A stretch of DNA of 64,000 bases, taken from contig OZ231127.1 in assembly GCA_965153355.1 (NCBI GenBank), positions 31,558,001 to 31,622,000 of the forward strand, written 5' to 3'. The stretch comes from Flaccisagitta enflata (Eukaryota; Chaetognatha; Sagittoidea; Aphragmophora). Below, in pieces: positions 47,587-60,499 of this stretch; position 1 is the stretch's first letter; each line of letters opens with the position of its first letter. The notes below the pieces were generated by a model, which searched no databases, was not told the DNA's origin, and saw only the letters and a program-made list of their open reading frames with translations. Both the position numbers and the translations under genes were made by a program.

Positions 47587-50500
47587 TGCAATGCATTTTC
47601 AACCCTAGTGACCAAGTATTATTGTCTCAAGGTAATCAAAAAGGGTTAGGGTTAGGGTTAAGGTTAGTGATACAAAATGGGTTAGGGTTAGGGTTAGGAG
47701 TCTGGAACTTTGAGACTATCAGAACCCAATTGTAGGGTTTCACTATATTGAAATGATATGAGGAGACATAAAAACAAAAAGTTGACTGTCAGAACTCAAC
47801 TTCTAGAGTAGCATGTTAAATTTGTCTCATCCTATAGTAAACAATACAATTTGAACCCTAGCAACAAAATTATATTGTCTCAAAATTTATCACCCCCATG
47901 AGATATCAAAGTTGACAGAGCAAGAGACAAGAGACAAGTAAGTATATAAGTAAGTAGCTAAGTGAGTTCAAATCAAGAATCAACAGGGGTCACAAATATT
48001 GAGACTATAAAAATCCAATTGTAGGGTTTCATTTGCATTGAAACAATAGTATTGAGACATAAAAAATACCATGTAAAAAGTCAGAGCTATATTACAAACT
48101 AGTAAATTTACTTGTCTCACTCCATAGTATTCAATGCATTTTCAACCCTAGTGACCAAGTATTATTGTCTCAAGGTAATCAAAAAGGGTTAGGGTTAGGG
48201 TTAAGGTTAGTGATACAAAATGGGTTAGGGTTAGGGTTAGGGTTAGGAGTCTGGAACTTTGAGACAATCAGAACCCAATTGTAGGGTTTCATCTATATTG
48301 AAATAATAGTAGTGAGACATAAAAAACAAAAAGTGGTCTGTCAGAACTCAACTTCTAGAGTAGCATGTTAAATTTGTCTCATCCCATAGTAAACAATACA
48401 CTTTAAACCCTAGCTATTAAGTTATGTTGTCTCAAAATTTATCACCCCCATGAGATATCAAAGTTGACAGAGCAAGAGACAAGAGACAAGTAAGTATATA
48501 AGTAAGTAGCTAAGTGAGTTCAAATCAAGAATCAACAGGGGTCACAAATATTGAGACTATTGAAATCCAATTGTAGGGTTTCATTTGCATTGAAACAATA
48601 GTATTGAGACATAAAAAATACCATGTAAAAAATCAGAGCTATAATACAAAACTAGTGAATTTACTTTGTCTCACTCCATAGTATTCAATGAATTTTCAAC
48701 CCTAGTGACCAAGTATTATTGTCTCAAGGTAATCAAAAAGGGTTAGGGTTAGGGTTAAGGTTAGTGCTACAAAATGGTTAGGGTTAGGGTTAGGGTTAGG
48801 AGTCTGGAACTTTGAGACTATTAGAACCCAATTGTAGGGTTTCATCTATATTGAAATGATAGTAGTGAGACATAAAAAACAAAAAGTGGACTGTCAGAAC
48901 TCAACTTCTAGAGTAGCCTGTTAAATTTGTCTCATCCCATAGTAAACAATACAATTTGAACCCTAGCCATTAAGTTATGTTGTCTCAAAATTTATCACCC
49001 CCATGAGATATCAAAGTTGACAGAGCAAGAGACAAGAGACAAGTAAGTATATAAGTAATTAGCTAAGTGAGTTCAAATCAAGAATCAACAGGGGTCACAA
49101 ATATTGAGACTATTGAAATCCAATTGTAGGGTTTCATTTGCATTGAAACAATAGTATTGAGACATAAAGAATACCATGTAAAAAGTCAGAGCTAAATTAC
49201 AAAACTAGTAAATTTACTTTGTCTCACTCCATAGTATTCAATGCATTTTCAACCCTAGTGGGCAAGTATTATTGTCTCAAGGTAATCAAAAAGGGTTAGG
49301 GTTAGGGTTAAGGTTAGTGATACAAAATGGTTAGGGTTAGGGTTAGGGTTAAGGTTAGGAGTCTGGAACTTTGAGACTATCAGAACCCAATTGTAGGGTT
49401 TCATCTATATTGAAATAATAGTAGTGAGACATAAAAAACAATAAGTGGACTGTCAGAACTCAACTTCTAGAGTAGCATGTTAAATTTGTCTCATCTCATA
49501 GTAAACAATACAATTTGAACCCTAGCCATTAAGTTATGTTGTCTCAAAATTTATCACCCCCATGAGATATCAAAGTTGACAGAGCAAGAGACAAGAGACA
49601 AGTAAGTATATAAGTAAGTAGCTTAGTGAGTTCAAATCAAGAATCAACAGGGGTCACAAATATTGAGACTATTGAACTAATTGTAGGGTTTCATTTGCAT
49701 TTCGAAACAATAGTAATAGACATAAAAATACCATGAAAAAGTCAGAGCTATATTACAAAATTAGTGAATTGATTTTGTCTCACTCCATAGTATTCAATGC
49801 ATTTTCAACCCTAGAGACCAAGTATTATTGTCTCAAGGTAATCAAATAGGGTTAGGGTTAGGGTTAAGGTTAGTGATACAAAATGGGTTAGGGTTAGGGT
49901 TAGGGTTAGGAGTCTGGAACTTTGAGACTATCAGAACCCAATTGTAGGGTTTCATCTATATTGAAATAATAGTAGTGAGACATAAAAAACAAAAAGTGGA
50001 CTGTCAGAACTCAACTTCTAGAGTAGCATGTTAAATTTGTCTCATCCCATAGCAAACAATACAATTTGAACCCTAGCCATTAAGTTATGTTGTCTCAAAA
50101 TTTATCACCCCATGATATCAAAGGACAGAGCAAGAGACACAGGCTAGTAAGTATATAAGTAAGTAGCTAAGTGAGTTCAAATCAAGAATCAACAGGGGGT
50201 CACAAATATTGAGACTATTGAAATCCAATTGTAGGGTTTCATTTGCATTGAAACAATAGTATTGAGACATGAAACATACCATGTAAAAAGACAGAGCTGA
50301 ATTAAGTCAGAGCTAAATTACAAAACTAGTAAATTTACTTTGTCTCACTCCATAGTATTCAATGCATTTTCAACCCTAGTGACCAAGTATTATTGTCTCA
50401 AGGTAATCAAAAAGGGTTAGGGTTAGGGTTAAGGTTAGTGATACAAAATGGGTTAGGGTTTGGGTTAGGGTTAGGAGTCTGGAACTTTGAGACAATCAGA

Positions 50501-52170
50501 ACCCAATTGTAGGGTTTCATCTATATTGAAATAATAGTAGTGAGACATAAAAAACAAGAAGTGGACTGTCAGAACTCAACTTCTAGAGTAGCATGTTAAA
50601 TTTGTCTCATCCCATAGTAAACAATACAATTTGAACCCTAGCCATTAAGTTATGTTGTCTCAAAATTTATCACCCCCATGAGATATCAAAGTTGACAGAG
50701 CAAGAGACAAGAGACAAGTAAGTATATAAGTAAGTAGCTAAGTGAGTTCAAATCAAGAATCAACAGGGGTCACAAATATTGAGACTATTGAAATCCAATT
50801 GTAGGGTTTCATTTGCATTGAAACAATAGTATTGAGACATAAAAAATACCATGTAAAAAGTCAGAGATATATTACAAAACTAGTGAATTTACTTTGTCTC
50901 ACTCCATAGTATTCAATGAATTTTCAACCCTAGTGACCAAGTATTATTGTCTCAAGGTAATCAAAAAGGGTTAGGGTTAGGGTTAAGGTTAGTGATACAA
51001 AATGGGTTAGGGTTAGGGTTAGGGTTAGGAGTCTCGAACTTTGAGACTATCAGAACCCAATTGTAGGGTTTCATCTATATTGAAATAATAGTAGTGAGAC
51101 ATAAAAAACAAAAAGTGGACTGTCAGAACTCAACTTCTAGAGTAGCATGTTAAATTTGTCTCATCCCATAGTAAACAATACAATTTGAACCCTAGCCATT
51201 AAGTTATGTTGTCTCAAAATTTATCACCCCCATGAGATATCAAAGTTGACAGAGCAAGAGACAAGAGACAAGTAAGTATATAAGTAAGTAGCTAAGTGAG
51301 TTCAAATCAAGAATCAACAGGGGTCACAAATATTGAGACTATTGAAATCCAATTGTAGGGTTTCATTTGCATTGAAACAATAGTATTGAGACATAAAAAA
51401 TACCATGTAAAAAGTCAGAGCTAAATTACAAAACTAGTAAATTTACTTTGTCTCACTCCATAGTATTCAATGCATTTTCAACCCTAGTGACCAAGTATTA
51501 TTGTCTCAAGGTAATCAAAAAGGGTTAGGGTTAGGGTTAAGGTTAGTGACACAAAATGGGTTAGGGTAAGGGTTAGGGTTAGGAGTCTGGAACTTTGAGA
51601 CTATCAGAACCCAATTGTAGGGTTTCATCTATATTGAAATAATAGTAGTGAGACATAAAAAACAAAAAGTGGACTGTCAGAACTCAACTTCTAGAGTAGC
51701 ATGTTAAATTTGTCTCATCCCATAGTAAACAATACAATTTGAACCCTAGCCATTAAGTTATGTTGTCTCAAAATTTATCACCCCCATGAGATATCAAAGT
51801 TGACAGAGCAAGAGACAAGAGACAAGTAAGTATATAAGTAAGTAGCTAAGTGAGTTCAAATCAAGCATCAACAGGGGTCACAAATATCGAGACTTTTGAA
51901 ATCCAATTGTAGCGTTTCATTTGCATTGAAACAATAGTATTGAGACATAAAAAATACCATGTAAAAAGTCAGAGCTAAATTACAAAACTAGTGAATTTAC
52001 TTTGTCTCACTCCATAGTATTTAATGCATTTTCAACCCTAGTGACCAAGTCATATTGTCTCAAGGTAATCAAAAAGGGTTAGGGTTAAGGTTAGTGGTAC
52101 GTAAAGGGTTGGGGTTAGGGTTAGGGTTAGGAGTCTCAAACATTGAGACTATCAGAACCCAAACTTTCAT
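47587..52170. repeat. ~554-bp dimeric satellite with TTAGGG runs
   Basis: Eight to nine head-to-tail units. A marker, the first 'gggttagggttagggttaag' run, recurs at 47643, 48186, 48740, 49293, 49849, 50414, 50968, 51522 and 52076 (spacings mostly 553-556). Each unit is two diverged ~280-bp halves sharing 'ccaattgtagggtttcat', 'gagacataaaaaa' and 'tttgtctcactccatag'-type blocks. One half carries two blocks of 3-6 TTAGGG hexamers. Units are about 95% or more identical in the middle and decay at the right edge. Confidence 0.93.
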
Positions 52171-52509
52171 TTACATTTAAATCGTGGTGATGAGACAAAT
52201 GAAACAGTAATTTAGTATGTTTCAATCTATGGTCAAATTTATGATGTCTCAATCCATAGTCAAATCTATGACGTCTCAACAGTCAGCTAAGTATCACATA
52301 TCATGGGGACTGACTGTCCAAACTGATACTATTCAAACAGTATATTAAAAATCAGATCTCTATTTAAAGTTTATGGTGTCTCAGCAGTTAGTGCACAGAG
52401 TGACTTTGTAAGATCTCATATAGTAATAAATCTTTCAAAATACAGCTGAATTATGAACATCTTAGGCACTGACTGTTCAAAATGGTAGAATTGAGTATAC
52501 TGATATTGA
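52171..52509. repeat. Decayed satellite edge
   Basis: 'tgatgtctcaatccatagtc' and 'gacgtctcaacag' continue the satellite vocabulary without a fixed period or telomeric hexamers. Confidence 0.55.
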
Positions 52510-53500
52510 CAAAACCCAGTGTCTCATGTCTCTGTATGTGTCGGTGTACACCATGTCTCCTTGTTTATGTGCTGATGTATCATTTTTCCTTTTGTCTCGG
52601 CATGTGTTCTATGTCTCCTGTTTGTGCAAGTGTGTTCCATGTTTCTGCATAAGCCTGTGTGTATAACGTCTCCTTGTTTGTGTAAGTGGGTTCCATGCCT
52701 TTGCATGTGAAAGTGTGTTCCATGTCTCTGTATGTGCCTATGTATATCATGTCTCCTTGTTTGTATGCCTTTGCATCATTTTTTTCCTTTTTTCTGTGCC
52801 TGTGTACCATGTCTCTTGTCTGTGCCTGTGTACCATGTCTCTTGTCTGTGCCTGTGTACCATGTCTCTTGTCTTTGCCTGTGTACCATGTCTCATGTTTG
52901 TGCAAGTGTGTTAAATGACTCATATGCCTGTGTATATTATGTCTCCTTGTTTGAGTGCCTTTGTATCAAGTTCCTTTTGTTTGTGACTGTGTACAATGTC
53001 TTCTGTTCAAGCAAGTGAGTATGCGCCTGTGTATACCATGTCTCCTTGTTTGTGTGCCTATATATCATCTTTCCTTTTGTTTGTGCCTGTGCACCACGTC
53101 TCCTGTGTGCAAGTGGATTCCATGTCTCTGTATGTGACTGTGTGTTCCATGTCTCTGTATGTGCCTGTGTATATCATGTCTCCTTGTTTGTGTGCCATGT
53201 CTCTTGTCTGTGCCTGTGTACCATGTCTCTTGTCTGTGCCTGTGTACCATGTCTCTTGTCTGTGCATGTGTGTTCAATGTCTCTGTATATGCCAGTGTAT
53301 ATTATGTCTCCTTGTTTGTGTGCCTCTGTATCCTTTTTCTTTTGTCTGTGCCTGTGTACCATGTCTCCTATTTGTAAAAGTGTGTTCCATGTCTCCATAT
53401 GGGCATGTGTGTTGTCTCTGCACACTCCTGTGTATACCATGTCTCCTTCATTGTGTGCATGTTTATTATGTCTCTTTGTACATGAATGTATCTGAGACAA
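52510..53500. repeat. TGTCTC-rich 26-bp minisatellite
   Basis: The basic unit 'ccatgtctcttgtctgtgcc' plus 'tgtgta' is perfect in several consecutive copies at 52808-52890 and 53187-53262. A longer variant (catgtctccttgtttgtgtg, then 'tatcatttttccttttg') recurs near 52550, 52750, 52940, 53040 and 53306, giving higher-order structure. The Cys/Val/Ser-rich 206-aa frame is a repeat translation. Confidence 0.9.
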
Positions 53501-54225
<725 letters not shown>

Positions 54226-54239
54226 ATAGTTAAACGTTA

Positions 54240-54627
54240 ATAATGACGCGATCTCACCCATTGGAATTGAAAACTTGCCCAGCAAAGATATTCGGTGTAC
54301 AGAGAAAAACAGCTGAAAGAATTTCTTGCTCTCAACCGCCCTTTTTACGCACGTCCCGAAAATAAATGATCGACGTTTGCTTACCTTACCTTATCACTTA
54401 TTTACGGAGGAAATAACTAATGCGGGCGGTAACAAACGCGTTTCGAATCGTAAGACGCTAACTCAGACGCCCGTAGGATTCATTTTTCTACGCGCCCCTT
54501 CCATTAATTAGTGGGTTGACTTTCATATAGAAAATCACGTCGTGTGGTCCTCCCCCGCTGATCTATCGCTATATTGCTCTTATACGCGCCTTCGGGGAAA
54601 TAAACTGTTTGAATTGAATTGAATTGA
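54240..54627 (+). mobile_element. Possible LINE 3' end with (TTGAA)n tail
   Basis: The stretch ends 'cgccttcggggaaataaact' then 'gtttgaattgaattgaattg'. A structured 'cgccttcgggg' followed by an AATAAA-like block and a (TTGAA)n tail is typical of 3' termini of CR1/L2-type LINEs in marine invertebrates. I could not confirm reverse transcriptase C-terminal residues upstream. Family assignment is inference. Confidence 0.45.
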
Positions 54628-55117
54628 GTTTAGTCTCCAATTCAGCTTTGAAGGTCTCAAATCTGCCCTCTCCGTCCTCAATTCAGCCTTGAGACCCCAA
54701 GCATGCCCCTTCGACCCCAAATTCCCTTTCAAGCAGCCATTTCAACCTTTTGTCAACCGTTAGTGTGTTTAAATCTTCAAATGTCAATGTTGTTTCTTTG
54801 AGAACAGAGAGAGGACCGTTTTCCTTTTGCACTAATTCCTACCATTTTCCATTGTGATTTATTTAAGGGAAGATAGATCTGAGATGGAAGATGGCCGATT
54901 TTTGTCAAAAAGGAAAATAAAATAAGCGGTAAGCAAGTGTTTAGTCAGTAGGATCTCAGAAGGAATTCATTAGATTTTTTACTATGTCACCGCTATTTGA
55001 AGCCTCACCGCTAAATGTTACACCCAAGTCGATTATACAAACCTTCCTCCAGGCCAGAGCGTTCTACGGGGCCCTTGCAAGGCCTTGTAGTTTCCTATCT
55101 CCTCTCATGCAGACACC
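54628..55117. other. FB-like interior remnant, then intergenic
   Basis: At 54628-54735 'ggtctcaaatctgccctctc'-type units resemble FB-A interior minisatellite without inverted repeats. Nothing else is recognised to 55117. Confidence 0.45.
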
Positions 55118-56138
55118 AAGGGTGCGTCTGCATTCACCATATCATTTGGATAATTTATCTGGATATCAATATCCGGATATTCTACATAGTGAATTTACAA
55201 AATTTACTACATGAAATATCCGGATATTAATATTCAAAAAAAATATCCGAATAAGCTGATTAATGCAGACACACCTCAAATAAGGTCTTATGGGCAAGAA
55301 ATCACCCAATGTCTGAAATCAAATAAACAAACAAACCTAAAGGTACGTCTGCATTCACCATCTTATTTGGATATTCTATTTGGATATTAATACCCAGATA
55401 ATTCATGTAGTAAATTTTGTAAATTTAAGGTGCGTCTGCATTAATTTGCTTATTCGGATTTTTTATTTGGATGTTAATATCCGGATATTTCATATAGTAA
55501 ATTTTGTAAACTCCGGGTGCGTCTGCATTCACCATCTTATTTGGATATTTTATCTGGATATCAATATCCGGATATTCTACATAGGGTGCGTCTGCATTAA
55601 TCAGCTTATTGGGATATTTTATCTGGATATCAATATCCAGATATTCTATATAGTGAATTTATAAAATTTACTACATGAAATATCCGGATAATAATATCCA
55701 AATAAAACATCCAAATAAGCTGATTAATGCAGACACACCCATAGTGAATTTACAAAATTTACTACATAAAATATCCGGATACTAATATCCAAATAGAATA
55801 TCCGAATAAGCTGATTAATGCAGACACACCTTCCCTATGTAGAATATCCGGATATTTATATCCAGATAGAATATCCAAATAAGATGGTGAATGCAAACAC
55901 GTCCTCATGGTGCGTCCGCATTCACCATATTATTTGGATATTTTATCTGGATATCATTATCCGGATATTCTACCTAGTAAATTAACAAAATTTACTATAT
56001 GAAATATCCGGGTATTATTATCCGAATAAAATATCCGAATAAACTGATCAATGCAGATGCACCTTCACTATGTAGAATATCCGGATATTGATATCCAGAT
56101 AAAATATCCAAATAAGATGGTGAATGCAGACGCACCTA
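55118..56138. mobile_element. Cluster of palindromic 'atatccggatat' units
   Basis: Six to eight whole or partial copies of a ~150-bp palindromic unit. Each whole copy starts 'ggtgcgtctgcattcaccat', contains 'tatctggatatcaatatccg', and ends with its complement (agctgattaatgcagacaca). Both orientations occur, and the perfect palindrome atatccggatat recurs throughout. Units abut or overlap at the 'ggtgcgtctgcatt' ends, suggesting repeated insertion of a MITE into itself or unequal exchange. Confidence 0.8.
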
Positions 56139-56285
56139 AAGAATAGTTTTTCTTGTATTCTACAGTCGTTTGCTAGCTTCGTTGGGATAAGAAGTCCAAA
56201 AACCAACAACTATAACTAATAAGATATAAAAGCTCCGTAATTGTGTATTTAATATGTACGAGCCAGATGCGCAACCGGTTCCTCG

Positions 56286-56287
<2 letters not shown>
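56139..56287. other. Intergenic spacer
   Basis: Nothing recognised. Confidence 0.4.
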
Positions 56288-56367
<80 letters not shown>

Positions 56368-56441
56368 AGTAAAGTTTGACCGACGGACGGACGGAGGGAC
56401 GGACAAAGCGGGTTGTAGAGTCGTGAGCACGCGAATGAAAA
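56288..56441 (-). mobile_element. (GT)n-(GA)n and a GTCY 3' half, minus
   Basis: GT array 56288-56331 and GA array 56332-56360 lie directly against 'aaaaaagtaaagtttgaccg' (56362), (GGAC)n and 'aaagcgggttgtagagtcgt', the palindromic-end half of a GTCY element. Its other half is missing. Confidence 0.75.
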
Positions 56442-56689
56442 TAGACAAAAGGATTTTTTTAAATTGCCTCTCAAACGGAGAATGTAATCGCCGCCGATAA
56501 ATCGAACTAGATTTTGAGAAATAACAGGTTTATAGTACCTTGCCAAGCGACTCTGTAAGAGGGTGTGTCCCTTGTTAAGAAGGTAAGTAGGTAACGCGAA
56601 ATATTGGACACAAAATCAACTGAACTCCACAATAATGGATGCCAAGGAACAAACCAATTCAAACCATTATAGTCAGATTTCCGTGTCTC

Positions 56690-56757
56690 TGCCTACCCGC
56701 ATGTCTGCCCCTGCGCACCCCAAAGCGACTACTTATTAGTCGTGTATACGTCCTTGT
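56690..56757 (+). mobile_element. GTCY-element right-end fragment
   Basis: 'tgcccctgcgcaccccaaag', 'cgactacttattagtcgtgt', 'atacgtccttgtt' match the right third of GTCY elements. Confidence 0.55.
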
Positions 56758-56826
56758 TCTTCCCACAGCTCGTTCAAGGATCTGAGTGAACGCGATGACG
56801 TCCGGTTTTTTTACCAGTCAAATACT

Positions 56827-56888
56827 TATAAAATTCTTTATTTTCAGCTCAAAGTAAATTAAAAACAATGAGTTGCGACGTAATTTAG
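56827..56888 (+). promoter_or_regulatory. TATA-like box / acceptor-like site and a 6-codon uORF
   Basis: TATAAAA at 56827-56833 lies 66 bases before the ATG of the proteoglycan-like gene. A pyrimidine tract ending in ttttcag (AG at 56846-56847) could instead be the 3' splice site of a 5' UTR intron or a trans-splice acceptor. A short upstream frame ATG...TAG at 56868-56888 ends four bases before the start codon and could damp translation. Confidence 0.4.
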
Positions 56889-56892
56889 GTTC

Positions 56893-59800
56893 ATGATTTC
56901 GGTAATTCTTCTTCTCAGCTTTCGGCTGCTGTGCACGCCCATGGGTAAGATTTATTTTCTGTGATTTCAAAGAAAATGTTGGATTTCATGATAGTATCAA
57001 AGTTATAAATCAGCCAATGAATGAATGAATGAATGGAGGAAAAGATGAATGGATGAATAGTTGAATAAATGAACTAATGAATTAATAACTAAATGGTACA
57101 CTTGAACAACCATCTGTCGATCTTTTGTTTTTAAGACTTTTTAAGCGGTTTTTTAAATTAGGGTTAGGGGTGGGTTTAGGGTTAGGGTTAGGGTTGGGGA
57201 TAGTTTTAGGGTTAAGGTCAGGGACAAGGTTAGCTTTAGGGCTAAGGGTTGGCTGGGTTTTATGTGTTACGACCCGAAGCTATTCGAATTATATTCGCTC
57301 TGGCGGAGGATTCTGAAAGAAAAACAAAATCGTTCAGAGACTCAATCAGCAGCTCCGAATAGATGAGTGAATGAATGAATAAATGAATGAATGAATGAAT
57401 GAATGAATGAATGAATGATTGAATGAATAAATGAATGAGTTATAGAATGAATGAAGGCATGAATCAATAAATCATGAATCAATCAATCAATCAATCCAGG
57501 TCTGTCATCCAATGTGAAAGACTTACCGATTTCCTCAATTTTTCATTTCTCACTTCCCCCCTTTCATTTTTCTGGCATCCAATACCAACTCTCATCCAAT
57601 TTCTACGAAACTCGACAACGTCATCACAAATCCTCACTTCTCTTCCCTGCCGATTAACGCGGCTACAAACGTAGCCTCCACTTCGTTTGCCGCCAATACC
57701 GCTAAATACTCTTCTGATAACACAAATGCACCAAGCTATAATACTCCAACTGCAAATTCGAATGCGCAAGTCAAAACTAAAAGCGTGACACGCTACAAGG
57801 CCATACGTACCGGAAATGACTTCAAAGCTTTCGTATCAAATTTCGCGGTCAACGATGGTGCCTCTTCTGCCGTCGCTCACAAATCCCATCAAGACTCAAA
57901 CGTGCCTCTTGATGTAAGCGACGATATGAGCAGACCTACGAAGGAGGGCAACAACGTGATGGAGAACAGACATACGATGGAGGAGAGAAGTCAAACGAAG
58001 AGCAGAGCGAGGATAAAAAGGAATGTAGGAGAAATGTCATCAATTGGAGAGCAGGATGCCTCATTGGCAAGCGCTGGCACAATAATTCAGCTGTAAGTCG
58101 ATCAATAAATTCAAGTTTCGTGTAAGCGTGTCAGTAGGTGTGTGCCCTTGGGCTGTCCGTTAAGTTGTTAATGTGCCCGTTTATCAAATTTGATGCTCTC
58201 TCTATTTTAGTATGTTGGTTGTTTGACGCTCTCTCTATTTTAGTATGTTGGTTGAATAGGCTCTGACGTTCTGTGAAGATACTTTAATGGGGGCCAGCTT
58301 GTGCCAACCAGCCCAATCGTGAATATAACATTGATATCATTTCCATATGAATCTAAATTCAAAAGTGACAAAAATGCTCAATTTGTCGCAGGCATGATAT
58401 GATTTGCATGTAAAATGAGCTTAAAATTGTGAAAATTCTAGTATTGGTTCAAACTGTATGTTTGTTTTCAGATGCAACATGACATGACGGCATAACTCAG
58501 CCCCCTGGGTAGCACATAAGTTCTACAATGGCTCATTTTGTAGATAATAAGTGAGCATTTTATGATCAGTAACTCCTCAGACTTTTTTTTTACAAGAATC
58601 TGATCCTTTAAACACAATAAGACCTAGATGTTATCACAACAAAATTGTCCGATATGCAGAATCTGTCATTTGCACAGCCTTTCTTTAAATTACTCTCATT
58701 TCTAAACGGATTGGTCTCAAATTGAAGCTTTTTTGAAGTAGTTTTTGGGACAACTTTAACAGAGGTGCTTATTTGCTGTCTAGAATTCTTTTTTTTTGAT
58801 CCGGGAACCAATTCTTCAATGAAATTCTATTCAAGAGGCCAACTTCCTGCGTGCTTAGTGTAATTAATCATAAAAAATGTGTATCTTTTTTCAAATTTCT
58901 TAAAACTGCTTCAAATTTGCTCGAATCTTGAGACCAGTCTGGCATCTGTAGCTCAATCTGTTTGAAAATGAGGGCAACTTAAAGAGAAACTCTTCCATGA
59001 AAAATGGCTTTTTTTACCAAACTGCGTTTCTTCGACTTTGTTCCAAATGATGGTAATGCTACAGCTGAACCCCGCTCTTACGGATTTCAAGAGACTCTTT
59101 AACCTTATCTGTTTTTGCAGAATTTTGTCACAACCAACATAGGGAATGAAAAGAAACAAGCTAAAGGAGCTATGAATCTGCATCCAATTTAGGCGGAATT
59201 CTGTCAGCAGCGGGTCCGTTAGAGCGGGGTTCAACTGTATCTTCACAATTGACGTGATTTTTTTAATCATCGCCCTTGCAGGACTGATGATGCGGACGGT
59301 GACGATCTCCATCATTACATCTACAACTTAGATGCGTTTGAGAAAGGCGCATACGCGCTTGAAGATCGGAGCGTTCATGAACATGATTTCAATGCATACG
59401 CGCATGGTACGTTTTTAAATAACAACAGGCCCGACCGGGCAACAATTCGTCCGGAATGTGTCTCTGTGTGTATTGAACGTGTGACTTATATGGAGAGGCG
59501 GATGGACGAACAGATAGATGAAACGACAGAGTAATCAAGGAGGAACTCAAAACATGTTTATTGATCATTTGATTCAATACAGCCGTGGTCAAAAACAACA
59601 GATAAACGCGGTTTTTGCACAGGTGTAACGGACGGACGGACGGACAGACAGACAGACAGACGGACAGATCCTCTTATAGAGATGCGTTCCTGACTGACGC
59701 ATCTAAAAGACATAGGAAAAAAGAAATTACAAGAAACTGAAACGGGTACTTTCTTGTGTAAGACCTGTCACTTCCCAAGGCATTTCTAAGCGAAGGCAAC

Positions 59801-60499
59801 TTAAAGTTCATTCTGAAGTGGTTATTGATGTGTAATATCTGCAGACGAAAATCTAATATTGAAATTTGAAAACACTTGACACGACATAAAAAAAGGCCAA
59901 AACTTTTCCTTGCATGATTTCATATTCAAATTCATTTAAAAGATATTTTGACGATACAACAAAATGATTCTCTTTCCATTGCAGATCGACAAATAACCCG
60001 CCATCTTCTCGGTAAGAATCTTATGATCTTATAATTTGTATATTGTAAAAAGTGGTGTCTTTAAATCTTTTTTTCTATCTTTCTGGGGGACTACAGAAAG
60101 TTCCAGGACAGTTGTAACAAAAACTACTCAAAAGCTACGGTTGGGCAGGGGCAGTGAAGCAGGAACCAATTTTATCATTGGGCAGGGGCAGTAATGCAAC
60201 AAATTGTTTGCGAAGACCCGAGTAAGTCCGAAAAGCCATGTTTTTTTCGTATTGACAGACTGACCAATAGATTAACCGCGTTATTAAATCGAGTGCATGC
60301 GATTAAAAGGTAAATTTTGCCATTTTGCCACAAAAGATACGAATTACAGACCAATGTGCCAATTTGATGTAAAGTGATTATTATATTGTAAAATATTAGT
60401 ACTTCGCTTGCGTTTCATGTTTCTCATTGGATTTCAGTGTATTTTGACGAAGGCAGTGGTGAGGGCAGGGGGGTTGAAGTCTCGCCCCATGAACATTAA
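56893..60499 (+). CDS. Secreted proteoglycan-like protein, isoform A (227 aa)
   Basis: Family not recognised. Spliced model: 56893-56944, 57675-58092, 59282-59406, 59985-60011 (27-nt micro-exon), 60438-60499. Donors are gtaaga, gtaagt, gtacgt and gtaaga; acceptors are acgtag, ttgcag, ttgcag and tttcag. All intron phases agree and the sum is 684 nt with a single stop. Residues 1-17 form a signal peptide (MISVILLLSFRLLCTPM). Residues 18-129 are Ser/Asn/Ala-rich, turning basic. RIKR (130-133) is a furin-type site. Residues 134-207 are Asp/His/Tyr-rich. The C-terminus reads YFDEGSGE (209-216), an acidic-flanked Ser-Gly like glycosaminoglycan attachment sites. I infer a secreted precursor cleaved into an acidic, possibly GAG-bearing peptide. 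The exon 2 start is the least certain: its acceptor lies close to pyrimidine-poor sequence, but it alone fits phase 1. AATAAA follows at 60769. Confidence 0.72.

Noticed and set aside
47587-52170. Satellite considered as a CRISPR-like or VNTR array, or a true chromosome end
   Set aside because: The unit is long and has no spacers. TTAGGG runs are short, internal and followed by unique DNA on both sides, so it is not a telomere.
57474-57674. 66-codon frame upstream of exon 2 as an alternative exon
   Set aside because: Using the acceptor at 57499 gives a frame that meets a stop before the donor at 58093. Only the acceptor at 57674 keeps phase 1 and an open frame.
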